From Acidobacteriota bacterium (GTDB lineage: Bacteria; Acidobacteriota; Terriglobia; Terriglobales; Acidobacteriaceae): a DNA stretch of 40,295 bases. This document shows, piece by piece, positions 30,486 to 37,403 of this stretch. Where the stretch lies: assembly GCA_003225005.1 (NCBI GenBank), contig QIAN01000253.1:1-40295 (forward strand). Direction: 5' to 3'. Under the pieces are notes generated by a model. That model was not told the origin of the DNA. It saw nothing but the letters and a program-made list of their open reading frames with translations, and did no database searches. How positions within the stretch are numbered: the stretch's first letter is position 1; each line of letters starts with the position of its first letter. The position numbers were made by a program, and so were the translations under genes.

Positions 30486-31139
30486 TTAAAAATCATCGCC
30501 CCCCTGCCACATCGGGAGCGCGCCGCCGATTTCGGAGAGTTGCTCTAAAAACTTGGATTCGAACACATCGGCATCCTGATAAGCTTCCTCGTAATATTTG
30601 CTCCATTTAGCGGCTTTGAGCGGCACCAGATCAGCCCAGGGATCGGGCAAAACGGTTTCCTGATCAGTGGAGTTAACTAGCGGGTTAGGCGTATAGAGGG
30701 AGTCAATCTCGAACTGGAACGCGTTCGAGGACGGGATCGGCATCGCATAAAATGCCTGATATCCCAGCACGCTCCAGATAGTCGGCCAGCCCTGGAAGGT
30801 GGTAAGTTGCCGGTAAAGGTTATTGTAGCGGGAAAATTCGCAACGCCGCAAGGGGTAGCGCAGTGTCGGATTAGGTAAAAAGCTGACATTAAGAATCTGA
30901 TTAATCGATTGGGCCGGGTTCCCGTTAGCCACGACCTGGGCTAAAATATCTGAGAAAGGGTAACTTTCCTGACCTTGCACACACCCAATCAGGGCAAGGG
31001 TGCGGGAAGCGCCGGTCAAGATCGAGATATCGTTACGGCCCTTATTGATCCAGGTATTTAACTGGGTGTTATCCCAGAAAGTGGCGTTAGCATCACGCAA
31101 CAATCGGCGTGTCCGGTAAACGTAATCTGAGAGTAACAT
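30486..31139 (-). CDS. Head-tail adaptor (P22 gp4/T7 gp11-like)
   Basis: The N-terminal 60 residues ('RTRRLLRDANATFWDNTQLNTWINKGRNDI' region) show the two-helix pattern shared by phage adaptor proteins of the DUF6682 type. A beta domain follows, with aromatic residues, and a helical C-terminus rich in Glu. It would bind the portal and receive the tail nozzle. It lies between the capsid cluster and the beta-propeller gene, as expected. Family recall is moderate. Confidence 0.7.
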   Translation of the reverse strand: MLLSDYVYRTRRLLRDANATFWDNTQLNTWINKGRNDISILTGASRTLALIGCVQGQESYPFSDILAQVVANGNPAQSINQILNVSFLPNPTLRYPLRRCEFSRYNNLYRQLTTFQGWPTIWSVLGYQAFYAMPIPSSNAFQFEIDSLYTPNPLVNSTDQETVLPDPWADLVPLKAAKWSKYYEEAYQDADVFESKFLEQLSEIGGALPMWQGGDDF

Positions 31140-31157
31140 TGCATCCAGCGCTTAAGG

Positions 31158-31565
31158 CTAGGACACTGGCAGCGCGTCAAATTCCCTGGCGTTACGTACC
31201 GTATTGCGGCCGATCACCCGGAAATCGAAATTCTCAAACCAGCCCTTTTTAGTGGCCGCATCGTGCCAGGGTTCGCGCCGTTTCTTGACCATCGGGACGT
31301 CCCAATCGTCTTCAGCCCAACCGTAAGAGATCAGCCGATTTTCATACCAGGGAGTACCAAACTTGTCGACTCCGCCGGTGCGGTTACGGGCTGGCGGATT
31401 GAGCCGGGCGTCGAAAGCGAAATGAAACCAGGCAACTTCGGGCGGTACAGTCAAAGGTTTAGCGGCCTTGTAATCGTAGGGTACCCCGTCATAAGTCAGG
31501 GTGATATGGAAATCGTTCTTATTAAGAACCACCACCCGCAGATCATCTGGAAAACCGTGCGCCAT
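31158..31565 (-). CDS. Hypothetical late protein (135 aa)
   Basis: The protein is rich in aromatic and basic residues ('EVAWFHFAFDARLNPPARNRTGGVDKFG' in parts), with an Asp/Asn-rich C-terminus. It has a distinctly Trp/Arg/Asp composition unlike the beta-fibre genes around it. It lies between the capsid and adaptor genes, where head-completion proteins are often found. No family is recognised. Confidence 0.6.
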   Translation of the reverse strand: MAHGFPDDLRVVVLNKNDFHITLTYDGVPYDYKAAKPLTVPPEVAWFHFAFDARLNPPARNRTGGVDKFGTPWYENRLISYGWAEDDWDVPMVKKRREPWHDAATKKGWFENFDFRVIGRNTVRNAREFDALPVS

Positions 31566-31577
31566 CGCTAGGGGAGC

Positions 31578-32255
31578 CTAATTGGTCTGGAAAAAGGTGG
31601 CGGTATCGGTACCCGACCCGGCATTGTTGATTCTGAAATTGAGGCCATCAGAAATGTAAGGAAAGGACGCGGTCGCGCCTGCGGCCACCGAGGTAATCGT
31701 ATTCCAGGTACCATTGGGAGCCTGATACTGATAAGTGCTGGCGGTGGTGGCGCTGGCTACCAGCACACAGATCCCTTGCCCGGGCGGGATGTAATAATGG
31801 GTCAAGGTAAGGATCGACTGGAGGTTAGGGATAGAGAGGAACGAATCAGCCACGATGCCCGTAATCGGTTCAACGGCGCCGCCGGTAGTCAGGAATCCAT
31901 AAACCGATTGCACTGGTAAGCCTGGCCCGGTACTAAAGGCTTGCCCAGCGCCGCTAATGGTAGCGGCAGCGCTCAAGGTAACGCTGGTAGCGCTGGCGAT
32001 CGTCGCGATAGTGGTTCCGAGCGGGACCCCGCCACCAAACCAGAGCTGACCGACCACCATATTATCGACCCCGCTAAACTGGGTGACAGTCCCACCGGCA
32101 CCGATCGGGGCGCTGGGGGTGATCACGGTGACAGTGCTCGAGGATGCGTAAGTGCAGGTCCCGCTGATGGTTGGTCCGATCCAGGCGGTCGGAGTGGCGA
32201 TCGGGCTCGGGGGCGGAAACTCAGTAACACCAATTCCCAGAAGTCTTTGCGGCAT
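31578..32255 (-). CDS. Hypothetical virion protein, capsid-adjacent (225 aa)
   Basis: An all-beta, uncharged protein rich in Thr, Ser, Ala and Gly, with internal repeats of 'ATSVTLSAAATISG'-like strands. It sits directly downstream of the major capsid gene with a two-base gap, the usual place of a capsid decoration or head-fibre protein. Beta-only composition fits that role. Not proven. Confidence 0.55.
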   Translation of the reverse strand: MPQRLLGIGVTEFPPPSPIATPTAWIGPTISGTCTYASSSTVTVITPSAPIGAGGTVTQFSGVDNMVVGQLWFGGGVPLGTTIATIASATSVTLSAAATISGAGQAFSTGPGLPVQSVYGFLTTGGAVEPITGIVADSFLSIPNLQSILTLTHYYIPPGQGICVLVASATTASTYQYQAPNGTWNTITSVAAGATASFPYISDGLNFRINNAGSGTDTATFFQTN

Positions 32256-32257
32256 AA

Positions 32258-33283
32258 CTAGATGGCGGTTGTAGTGATGTTATAAAGTTTCATGCAGGAG
32301 AGCGGCTTGGTATTAACCAGGGCCAGCACAATGTAAGCAACTCCGGTGTAGGAAAGCTGATAAACCGGGGTCATGGGCACAAAGTCCATAAATTCCCACT
32401 GGGCCTGTTGATGCACCTTCATGGTCAGGTAATTGGTGTTGATCAGGTAGGCGATGTTGGTGGCCTGGGCGCCGGTAGTGTTGGGCACGTAGGGATCCAT
32501 GTAGACCGGCACCCCGGCAACTTCGATTGCCCGGAAACTGGACAGATATTTATCGGTTTTATCCTGATTGGGCCAGTAACGTTCCGAGCCAGCACTGCCG
32601 GTAGCCAGAATGTCGGAGTAGAGGTTTACCCAGGCGGCCGGATGCATCATAATAAAATCCGGGGCTTCACCCTGGCGAGCAACCACGCCCATAATGTATT
32701 GGCTTAAGTTTGCCCGGGTCAGGGTACCGCCAACATTAATGCGGGGACTTTGCCACCAGGCGTTGGCGGCGCGGGTGATTCCTCCGTAAGTGGCCGCAGC
32801 GGTCCCATCATCAACCGCGACGGGCAAACCCAGAATCTGGAGCGGGTTAGCGGTATTGTTAAAGAGGGAAAAAGCGATCATATCGCGCATGGAATTGCCG
32901 GCATCGGTCATGCGCAGATTTAAGATCGATTGAATCGCCTGTTCGTCCTGAATCAGGAGTTCGGAAATCATTACCGGGATCGGACACACTGCCCAGCAGA
33001 AAGTCCAGGTGGCCGGCTGAATGCCCTGCACGACCGAAGGAGCACTGAAATTGCCCTGGAAACTGGTCCATTGGGGCTGCACCAATTGGGCGTATTGCAC
33101 ATTGGCAACTACCGAATCTATGCCGCCAGCTTCGAGTTGAGCGTTACTTAACAGTGCGCAAATGGTGGGCGAAGAGTTCCAGATCTGGACGACAACTTTC
33201 GCTAATTCCGCACGTCTGGTGAGTGTTGATAACTGGGTATCAATACCACCACTTTGTGGTCTGTATCCGAAGCCGCTAGGCAT
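32258..33283 (-). CDS. Major capsid protein
   Basis: At 341 residues it has the length and pattern of HK97-fold capsid proteins of the phage group with Gln/Asn/Trp-rich faces: 'VQIWNSSPTICALLSNAQLE', 'QGIQPATWTFCWAVCP', 'IPVMISELLIQDEQAIQSILNLRMTDAG' (in parts), 'PDFIMMHPAAWVNLYSDI', 'GVPVYMDPYVPN' and a 'WEFMDFVPMTPVYQL' end. The HK97-type spine helix and A-domain order fit. It follows the scaffold gene and precedes a decoration-like protein. No protease gene is seen; maturation may rely on scaffold release. Confidence 0.85.
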   Translation of the reverse strand: MPSGFGYRPQSGGIDTQLSTLTRRAELAKVVVQIWNSSPTICALLSNAQLEAGGIDSVVANVQYAQLVQPQWTSFQGNFSAPSVVQGIQPATWTFCWAVCPIPVMISELLIQDEQAIQSILNLRMTDAGNSMRDMIAFSLFNNTANPLQILGLPVAVDDGTAAATYGGITRAANAWWQSPRINVGGTLTRANLSQYIMGVVARQGEAPDFIMMHPAAWVNLYSDILATGSAGSERYWPNQDKTDKYLSSFRAIEVAGVPVYMDPYVPNTTGAQATNIAYLINTNYLTMKVHQQAQWEFMDFVPMTPVYQLSYTGVAYIVLALVNTKPLSCMKLYNITTTAI

Positions 33284-33318
33284 GTTCTATTGGGGAGTTT
33301 GGTTAGAGGAGGAAAAGC

Positions 33319-33873
33319 TTATTGATTAACGCGCAGGGGACCGATTTCCTTTAAAATCTTCTGCCGGCGCTCTGCCAGATAATTGTCGGTATCTTTAAAG
33401 AGCGGGCTATCGGGGTTTTTGAGCTCTTTGCGCCAATCTTCTTCGGGCCGCTCGGCGCGCGGCCGCGGCACAAAGCCCGATGGGGACATGCCCCCGCCAG
33501 CCCGATAGGAATAAAGTTGCGCGGCCGAAGTGTAAGAAACGCCCTCTTCGGCAGCGATTTTCTCGACTGCTTCAATCTCAGAATCTGATAGCCCAAAGGG
33601 CGGTGCGCGCAGCCGGTCGCGTTCCTCATCAATTTTACGCCGGACCCGTTCGGCCATCATTTCCTCTTTAAGGGCAGAAAGTTCTTTTTTAGTCGCGTCA
33701 ATCTCTGGCTCAAATTTTTTCTCAACCTGCCGGAGAGTTTCGAGTTCCGGGACCCGGGCTTTAGGATATTTGCGTTGATAAAGTTTGAGGAATTCAGGGC
33801 CGATTTCCGGATCAGCCATGAAATCGTTGTAGACTCGCATTAAGCCTTCGGCATCTACTCTGGAATCAGCCAT
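33319..33873 (-). CDS. Scaffolding protein
   Basis: The 184-residue, highly charged, helical protein has a coiled-coil centre (residues about 35-90 rich in Glu, Lys and Arg) and a C-terminus rich in Arg/Lys with 'RRQKILKEIG', which is typical of scaffolds that bind the capsid through a basic helix-turn-helix end. It lies directly upstream of the major capsid gene in transcription order, the standard place. Low sequence conservation in scaffolds keeps the assignment at position and composition. Confidence 0.75.
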   Translation of the reverse strand: MADSRVDAEGLMRVYNDFMADPEIGPEFLKLYQRKYPKARVPELETLRQVEKKFEPEIDATKKELSALKEEMMAERVRRKIDEERDRLRAPPFGLSDSEIEAVEKIAAEEGVSYTSAAQLYSYRAGGGMSPSGFVPRPRAERPEEDWRKELKNPDSPLFKDTDNYLAERRQKILKEIGPLRVNQ

Positions 33874-33903
33874 ATTGTTCTACATGGAACACGCCCCACC
33901 CGC

Positions 33904-33927
33904 AAACCCCCCTCGGGGGAGGGGGTT
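33904..33927 (-). terminator. Strong G/C hairpin after the small gene, terminator-like without T tract
   Basis: AACCCCC (33905-33911) pairs with GGGGGTT (33921-33927) around a 9-nt loop, directly over the stop codon of the gene at 33926-34096. No T run follows on the minus strand, so it may slow the polymerase or protect a 3' end rather than terminate. It sits between a small gene and the scaffold gene. Confidence 0.35.
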
Positions 33928-34096
33928 AAGGAGTTTTGCCGATGCGGATAGTTACCTGGCTGAAGCGGCCTGGTTTAAGCCGGGCGATATCGACTGGTGC
34001 GAAATCGGGAATTACCGGCGGGTTAATCGTGTCCAGATGAAGTTGGGAAGTATCGGTGATCTTGCGGATCAGGTTACCTGAAGGTGGTTTTCTCAT
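33926..34096 (-). CDS. Small basic hypothetical protein (56 aa)
   Basis: The minus-strand ATG at 34096 opens a protein with a basic N-terminus, a 'NLIRKITDTSQLHLDTIN' segment and an Arg/Lys C-terminus ('LKPGRFSQVTIRIGKTP'). It fills a 170-base gap between the 78-aa gene (ending 34102) and the scaffold gene, with normal spacing. The plus-strand frame over the same place (33875-34081) is less protein-like. No family is recognised. Confidence 0.6.
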   Translation of the reverse strand: MRKPPSGNLIRKITDTSQLHLDTINPPVIPDFAPVDIARLKPGRFSQVTIRIGKTP

Positions 34097-34101
34097 AATC
34101 T

Positions 34102-34338
34102 TTAGGGTTTAGTCGGGAGTTTTCTTTGGCCGGAGTAATTAGAAGTATAATTAAATTCGCGGTAAGCGTTGGGTTGCCCTACGCCGGGGGTTTTCATGGC
34201 AGTGCCTTGGGGCAGCTGCCCGGTCAGGGTACCTGAATCATATTCGCAAGGGCCCGAATAGCCGGTACCGTTAAAGCCGCCACTGCGGAATTCCTTTTGC
34301 AGGATCGCTTCAATATCTTTGTTGGGATCGATGGCCAT
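34102..34338 (-). CDS. Small hypothetical protein (78 aa)
   Basis: The product is Gly/Tyr/Asn-rich with an acidic helical start ('NKDIEAILQKEF') followed by a disordered stretch. Such proteins in the portal-scaffold interval of podoviruses are often minor capsid-associated proteins. It ends five bases before the next gene. No family is recognised. Confidence 0.55.
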   Translation of the reverse strand: MAIDPNKDIEAILQKEFRSGGFNGTGYSGPCEYDSGTLTGQLPQGTAMKTPGVGQPNAYREFNYTSNYSGQRKLPTKP

Positions 34339-34356
34339 ATATAAAAAGTAGCTAGT

Positions 34357-34824
34357 TCAGCGCATCATGCCGGGTGCCGCGCCAGGTTGCGGGATCGGGC
34401 CAGGGGGCGGAGTCGGCGCAGTGCCACCGGCGGCGGCGGGCGGCTGGGCACCGGGTCGAGCCGTCATTTGTTTGCGAACACTACTCATGAGCGCTGCTGA
34501 TTTATCTTCCTGATCCTGGCCGAAATGTTTGTTTAACAGACCAATGGCTTTAAAAAGGATCTGACCTTCTTCGGTCTTGTTGCGCATGGCGCTCCAGGCT
34601 TCTTCCAGAATGGCGAGTGCGGCGCGCGCGAGTTGCCGGCCCCGGACCTGATTGCCCAGTTCATTGGCCGGGGTCCCGAGCGGGCCACCTTGTGGAGGCA
34701 TCGCAGCTTTGGGACTGCCCGGTGGCTGGGATGCTCCACCGCTAGCCGGGCCGGGTTGACCGGCTCCTGGAGGCGTACTGGTATCCGGCTCTTGGAGTGT
34801 TTGTGTGTCTGGGGAGTCGGGCAC
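34357..34824 (-). CDS. Pro/Gly-rich hypothetical protein (155 aa)
   Basis: A GTG start gives a protein with disordered Pro/Gly/Gln-rich ends (residues 1-55 and 125-155) around a helical core ('ARAALAILEEAWSAMRNKTEEGQILFKAIGLLNKHFG' in parts, about 65-105). It follows the portal gene in transcription order and may be a head-assembly accessory. The core is consistent with a small helical bundle. No family is recognised. Confidence 0.6.
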   Translation of the reverse strand: MPDSPDTQTLQEPDTSTPPGAGQPGPASGGASQPPGSPKAAMPPQGGPLGTPANELGNQVRGRQLARAALAILEEAWSAMRNKTEEGQILFKAIGLLNKHFGQDQEDKSAALMSSVRKQMTARPGAQPPAAAGGTAPTPPPGPIPQPGAAPGMMR

Positions 34825-34931
34825 CGCTCTGTACTCACCTCCCAGCGCTAGCGTCGCTTATGTTTGCGACCGCGTCTGAACCCGAATGGAAGTTCCATAG
34901 GTTGGGAGCACTCCTTTCTGTTTAAAGATTC

Positions 34932-34952
34932 CAGTTGACATGTCATCAACTG
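34932..34952 (-). promoter_or_regulatory. Palindrome between portal and the 155-aa gene
   Basis: CAGTTGA (34932-34938) and TCAACTG (34946-34952) form a 7-bp inverted repeat around a 7-nt loop; inside it lies the perfect palindrome TGACATGTCA (34936-34945). The 180-base interval 34825-35001 has no gene longer than 16 codons (34858-34908, with an AGGAG site). It may be a protein-binding site or an RNA processing hairpin in the late operon. Confidence 0.45.
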
Positions 34953-35001
34953 ACTGGAGCGATAATAGGTTCAAAGGGTGCTGGGGTGCAACATTTTCTT
35001 T

Positions 35002-36681
35002 TTAAGCGGCTTTCTTTGGGCCGGCCTCTTTGCCTTCGCGTTTGTCCTGCTGCTGGCGCTTGTGCACCGCTTCGGCCACCATATTAGCCATCCAGCGGTC
35101 TTTGAGCCGATACTTGAATAGTGAGCGGTAAGGTAAGGAGGGCAACAGATCCAGAATGGAACGTTCATCAATTACCCCCAGCCGGGCCAGGGCCATCACC
35201 GTCTGGGAATGGTCCTCGATAAAAAGCGGACTGCTGGAATGCCCGTCGACCCGGACCCGGGCGCCTTCGGGAAAGAGCGAGAGCGTAAAAACATCACCAT
35301 TAGCGGCTTGCAGTTTAGTGGTCTCATACTTGCGTTTCAGCAGGAAAATCAAGGTGGCGCATTGTTCCAGTTGCCGTTCGATGGTCAGCGCGCGCGCCCG
35401 AGTCTCACTGCCCCCTAGGCGCAAATAACTTGCCGCCATCCCCTCGGTTCTTACTCCGGGTTCTGGTTTACCAAACATTGCCGGACGCATCCCGGCCGTC
35501 TCGATAAAGTAGTTCTCGACCGCTTCGAGCATCATGAAGGCACTGTCAGGGATCTGGGGTTGAAACTGTTTAACATCGCTGCCCGGTTGCCCCAGGGCCA
35601 TGACCCCGCGGCCTTTGCGGAACTGCGCGACCTTTTCTTCGGTCAACCCGCCCACCGGGCCGATCACCGCAGTCGGGGGTTCCAGAATGAGGCCAAAGAG
35701 CTTGTCCAGCTTGGCCAGCCGGTCGGCATTCCATTCCTGCAAGGGGGCCAGATCATCTACGCCCGATGCGCCCCAGAAATAGCCAGGCATCTCGTCGGCG
35801 GAGATCTTGACGTAAGGATAAAGACCCGAAACACTAAGCTCACTCAAAGGCCGGTCATAAATCAGGTGCTGACTTGAAAAGGTAAAGACATTAAAATCTC
35901 CGAGGGTGTCGTCCCAGGCGGTCAGCTCATAGAGGCGATAGAGCACATCGGGGTTATCAGGCTGATAATTTGAGCGCCCGCCAGGGGTTTCGGGCGCAAT
36001 CCCGGTAATCGCGCTCACATCGCTCGATAAGGGACTCAAGCTTGAAGGAAAGACATTAGAATTAACTCCCGCATCGCTCGGAGCGGTCTCAAGTCCGGCC
36101 AGGATTTCTGCTCGCTGCGGGTGGCGAACAAGTAATCGCTCCAGCTCAGGTCGTGATTTGTAGGAAGCATGACAAACTGCTTCCTGGCGATCGAGTTCAG
36201 TAATGTCTTCACGCCAGACTCCGAAATTCTCAGGTTCAATCAGGTAAGATTGTACTATATAAGAAGAGTCAGTGAGCGCGTCAGCTTTGGCATAAAAGAT
36301 CATCGCGCCTTTGACCGTCGACCATTCGACGCCTAAACGGGCTTTTTCATCTGCACAGGTCTCGTGCCAGGCATCGTTGATATGGTCACTGACGGTTTCG
36401 AGCCATTCAAAGCATTGGGCATTAAATTCGTCAGCCAATAATTCTACCCAGAACTGAATAGAATCCTGACTGTACAGAAATGAGGCCAGCCGGCGCAGGA
36501 TCGGTTTAACCTTGTTGAGCCGGGTATCTTCACCCGAAGCAGTACCGAAAAGATAGATATTTTTGCGGATCCGGTTCTCGATGGCGCGTTGCGGAGCCGA
36601 GTTCATGCAATGGCGCATGATCTTGTGGGCAGCTTCAAAGCGCTCCTGGCGGAATTTAGCGTCCCGTGGAGGAAACTTCAT
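35002..36681 (-). CDS. Portal protein
   Basis: A 559-residue protein with the pattern of podovirus/siphovirus portals. It has an N-terminal helical region ('AHKIMRHCMNSAPQRAIENRIRKNIYLFG' in parts), a mixed core, the 'PGYFWGASGVDDLAPLQEWNADRLAKLDKLFGLILEPP' segment near residues 290-330 typical of the stem/crown transition in P22/T7-like portals, a 'GMRPAMFGKPEPGVRTEGMAASYL' stretch and a helical charged C-terminus ending 'GKEAGPKKAA'. It follows TerL and two small genes and precedes scaffold/capsid, the standard order. It would form the dodecameric DNA entry ring. Confidence 0.85.
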   Translation of the reverse strand: MKFPPRDAKFRQERFEAAHKIMRHCMNSAPQRAIENRIRKNIYLFGTASGEDTRLNKVKPILRRLASFLYSQDSIQFWVELLADEFNAQCFEWLETVSDHINDAWHETCADEKARLGVEWSTVKGAMIFYAKADALTDSSYIVQSYLIEPENFGVWREDITELDRQEAVCHASYKSRPELERLLVRHPQRAEILAGLETAPSDAGVNSNVFPSSLSPLSSDVSAITGIAPETPGGRSNYQPDNPDVLYRLYELTAWDDTLGDFNVFTFSSQHLIYDRPLSELSVSGLYPYVKISADEMPGYFWGASGVDDLAPLQEWNADRLAKLDKLFGLILEPPTAVIGPVGGLTEEKVAQFRKGRGVMALGQPGSDVKQFQPQIPDSAFMMLEAVENYFIETAGMRPAMFGKPEPGVRTEGMAASYLRLGGSETRARALTIERQLEQCATLIFLLKRKYETTKLQAANGDVFTLSLFPEGARVRVDGHSSSPLFIEDHSQTVMALARLGVIDERSILDLLPSLPYRSLFKYRLKDRWMANMVAEAVHKRQQQDKREGKEAGPKKAA

Positions 36682-37151
36682 CCGATCCGGTTCCCGTCTT
36701 TATCGATGCGGGCCACAATCTGAGTGTGCGCCCGGATATAATCCCGGCCGGGACCGCTCGCCTCGGGCACCGAATAGGAGTTTCCGGGCGAGGCCGGTGC
36801 ATCAAAGTGTGTGCCAAAGGTTTCATTGACGTTTTTTACCGCGCCCCGGCCCCATTGCGGACTGATCGGGATCTGGCCACTTCCGGAACATTTGTCCCAT
36901 TCGCCCGCCAGATAGGGCTTGGAGGGTTCCCGGTCACTGAAATCTCTAGGCTTGGGTAAATCAGCAAGTCCGCGGTCACGCAGTTCAGCACCAAGAATAT
37001 GATCGATTCGTCTAACCAGGCCCCGGGTAATATAGCCTGGCGCAGTCCGGTAAGCGCGCTTAGCTGGTCGCGCACATTTAGGGCAAAGTTCGATGTAGGA
37101 ATCAAATTCCAGCGCACAGAGCTCACAGCGATATTCCTTCTTCAGAGCCAT
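36678..37151 (-). CDS. FmdB-like zinc-ribbon protein (157 aa)
   Basis: The ATG at 37151 is preceded by the G tract GGGGAGCAAAAG, a plausible ribosome site; a longer open frame to 37286 is rejected. The N-terminus 'YRCELCALEFDSYIELCPKC' holds two CxxC pairs (about residues 8-27), the FmdB-type zinc ribbon that is common as a small phage regulatory or DNA-packaging accessory. The rest is a basic, Pro/Gly-rich region. It ends overlapping the portal gene start by four bases. Function is unknown. Confidence 0.65.
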   Translation of the reverse strand: MALKKEYRCELCALEFDSYIELCPKCARPAKRAYRTAPGYITRGLVRRIDHILGAELRDRGLADLPKPRDFSDREPSKPYLAGEWDKCSGSGQIPISPQWGRGAVKNVNETFGTHFDAPASPGNSYSVPEASGPGRDYIRAHTQIVARIDKDGNRIG

Positions 37152-37159
37152 CTTTTGCT

Positions 37160-37171
37160 CCCCCCCCCCCC
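37160..37171 (-). repeat. 12-base G homopolymer tract before the FmdB-like gene
   Basis: Twelve consecutive C on the plus strand (G on the sense strand) lie between the stop of the 74-aa gene and the start of the FmdB-like gene, inside its ribosome-binding region. Homopolymers this long are prone to slippage, which would change the distance between Shine-Dalgarno and start. Confidence 0.8.
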
Positions 37172-37395
37172 TAGGCAATCTCCTCAATCTTGCGCCGGGC
37201 GAATTCGACGGCTTTATCGATCCGGCTGAAATGTTCTCCAAAACCCCGGTCGCGGCTCTCGTGCTGGAGCCGGATCGCGGCCACAAATTCTCCGTCGACT
37301 TCGTCCATATAAACCGTAATCACCGCGTTCTTATGAATCAGGCTGATCATATAAACTTTAGACCCCTCACTTGGTGCTGGCGCTGGTTCCTTCAC
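37171..37395 (-). CDS. Small hypothetical protein (74 aa)
   Basis: A GTG start at 37395 lies eight bases after the TerL stop. The protein has a short Pro-rich start, a beta segment ('KNAVITVYMDEVDGEFVAAIRL') and a helical end ('FARRKIEEIA'), in an alpha/beta layout. An internal ATG at 37350 is possible. It sits between TerL and the FmdB-like gene. No family is recognised. Confidence 0.6.
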   Translation of the reverse strand: MKEPAPAPSEGSKVYMISLIHKNAVITVYMDEVDGEFVAAIRLQHESRDRGFGEHFSRIDKAVEFARRKIEEIA

Positions 37396-37403
37396 TGGCC
37401 GCT

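Noticed and set aside
33875-34081. Plus-strand 68-codon frame
   Set aside because: It is opposite the small minus-strand gene at 33926-34096, which fits the operon direction, spacing and composition better.
34533-34838. 101-codon minus-strand frame starting with a GTG near a GGGAGG site
   Set aside because: It lies over the 155-aa gene in another frame and has a Pro/Arg/His-rich shadow composition.
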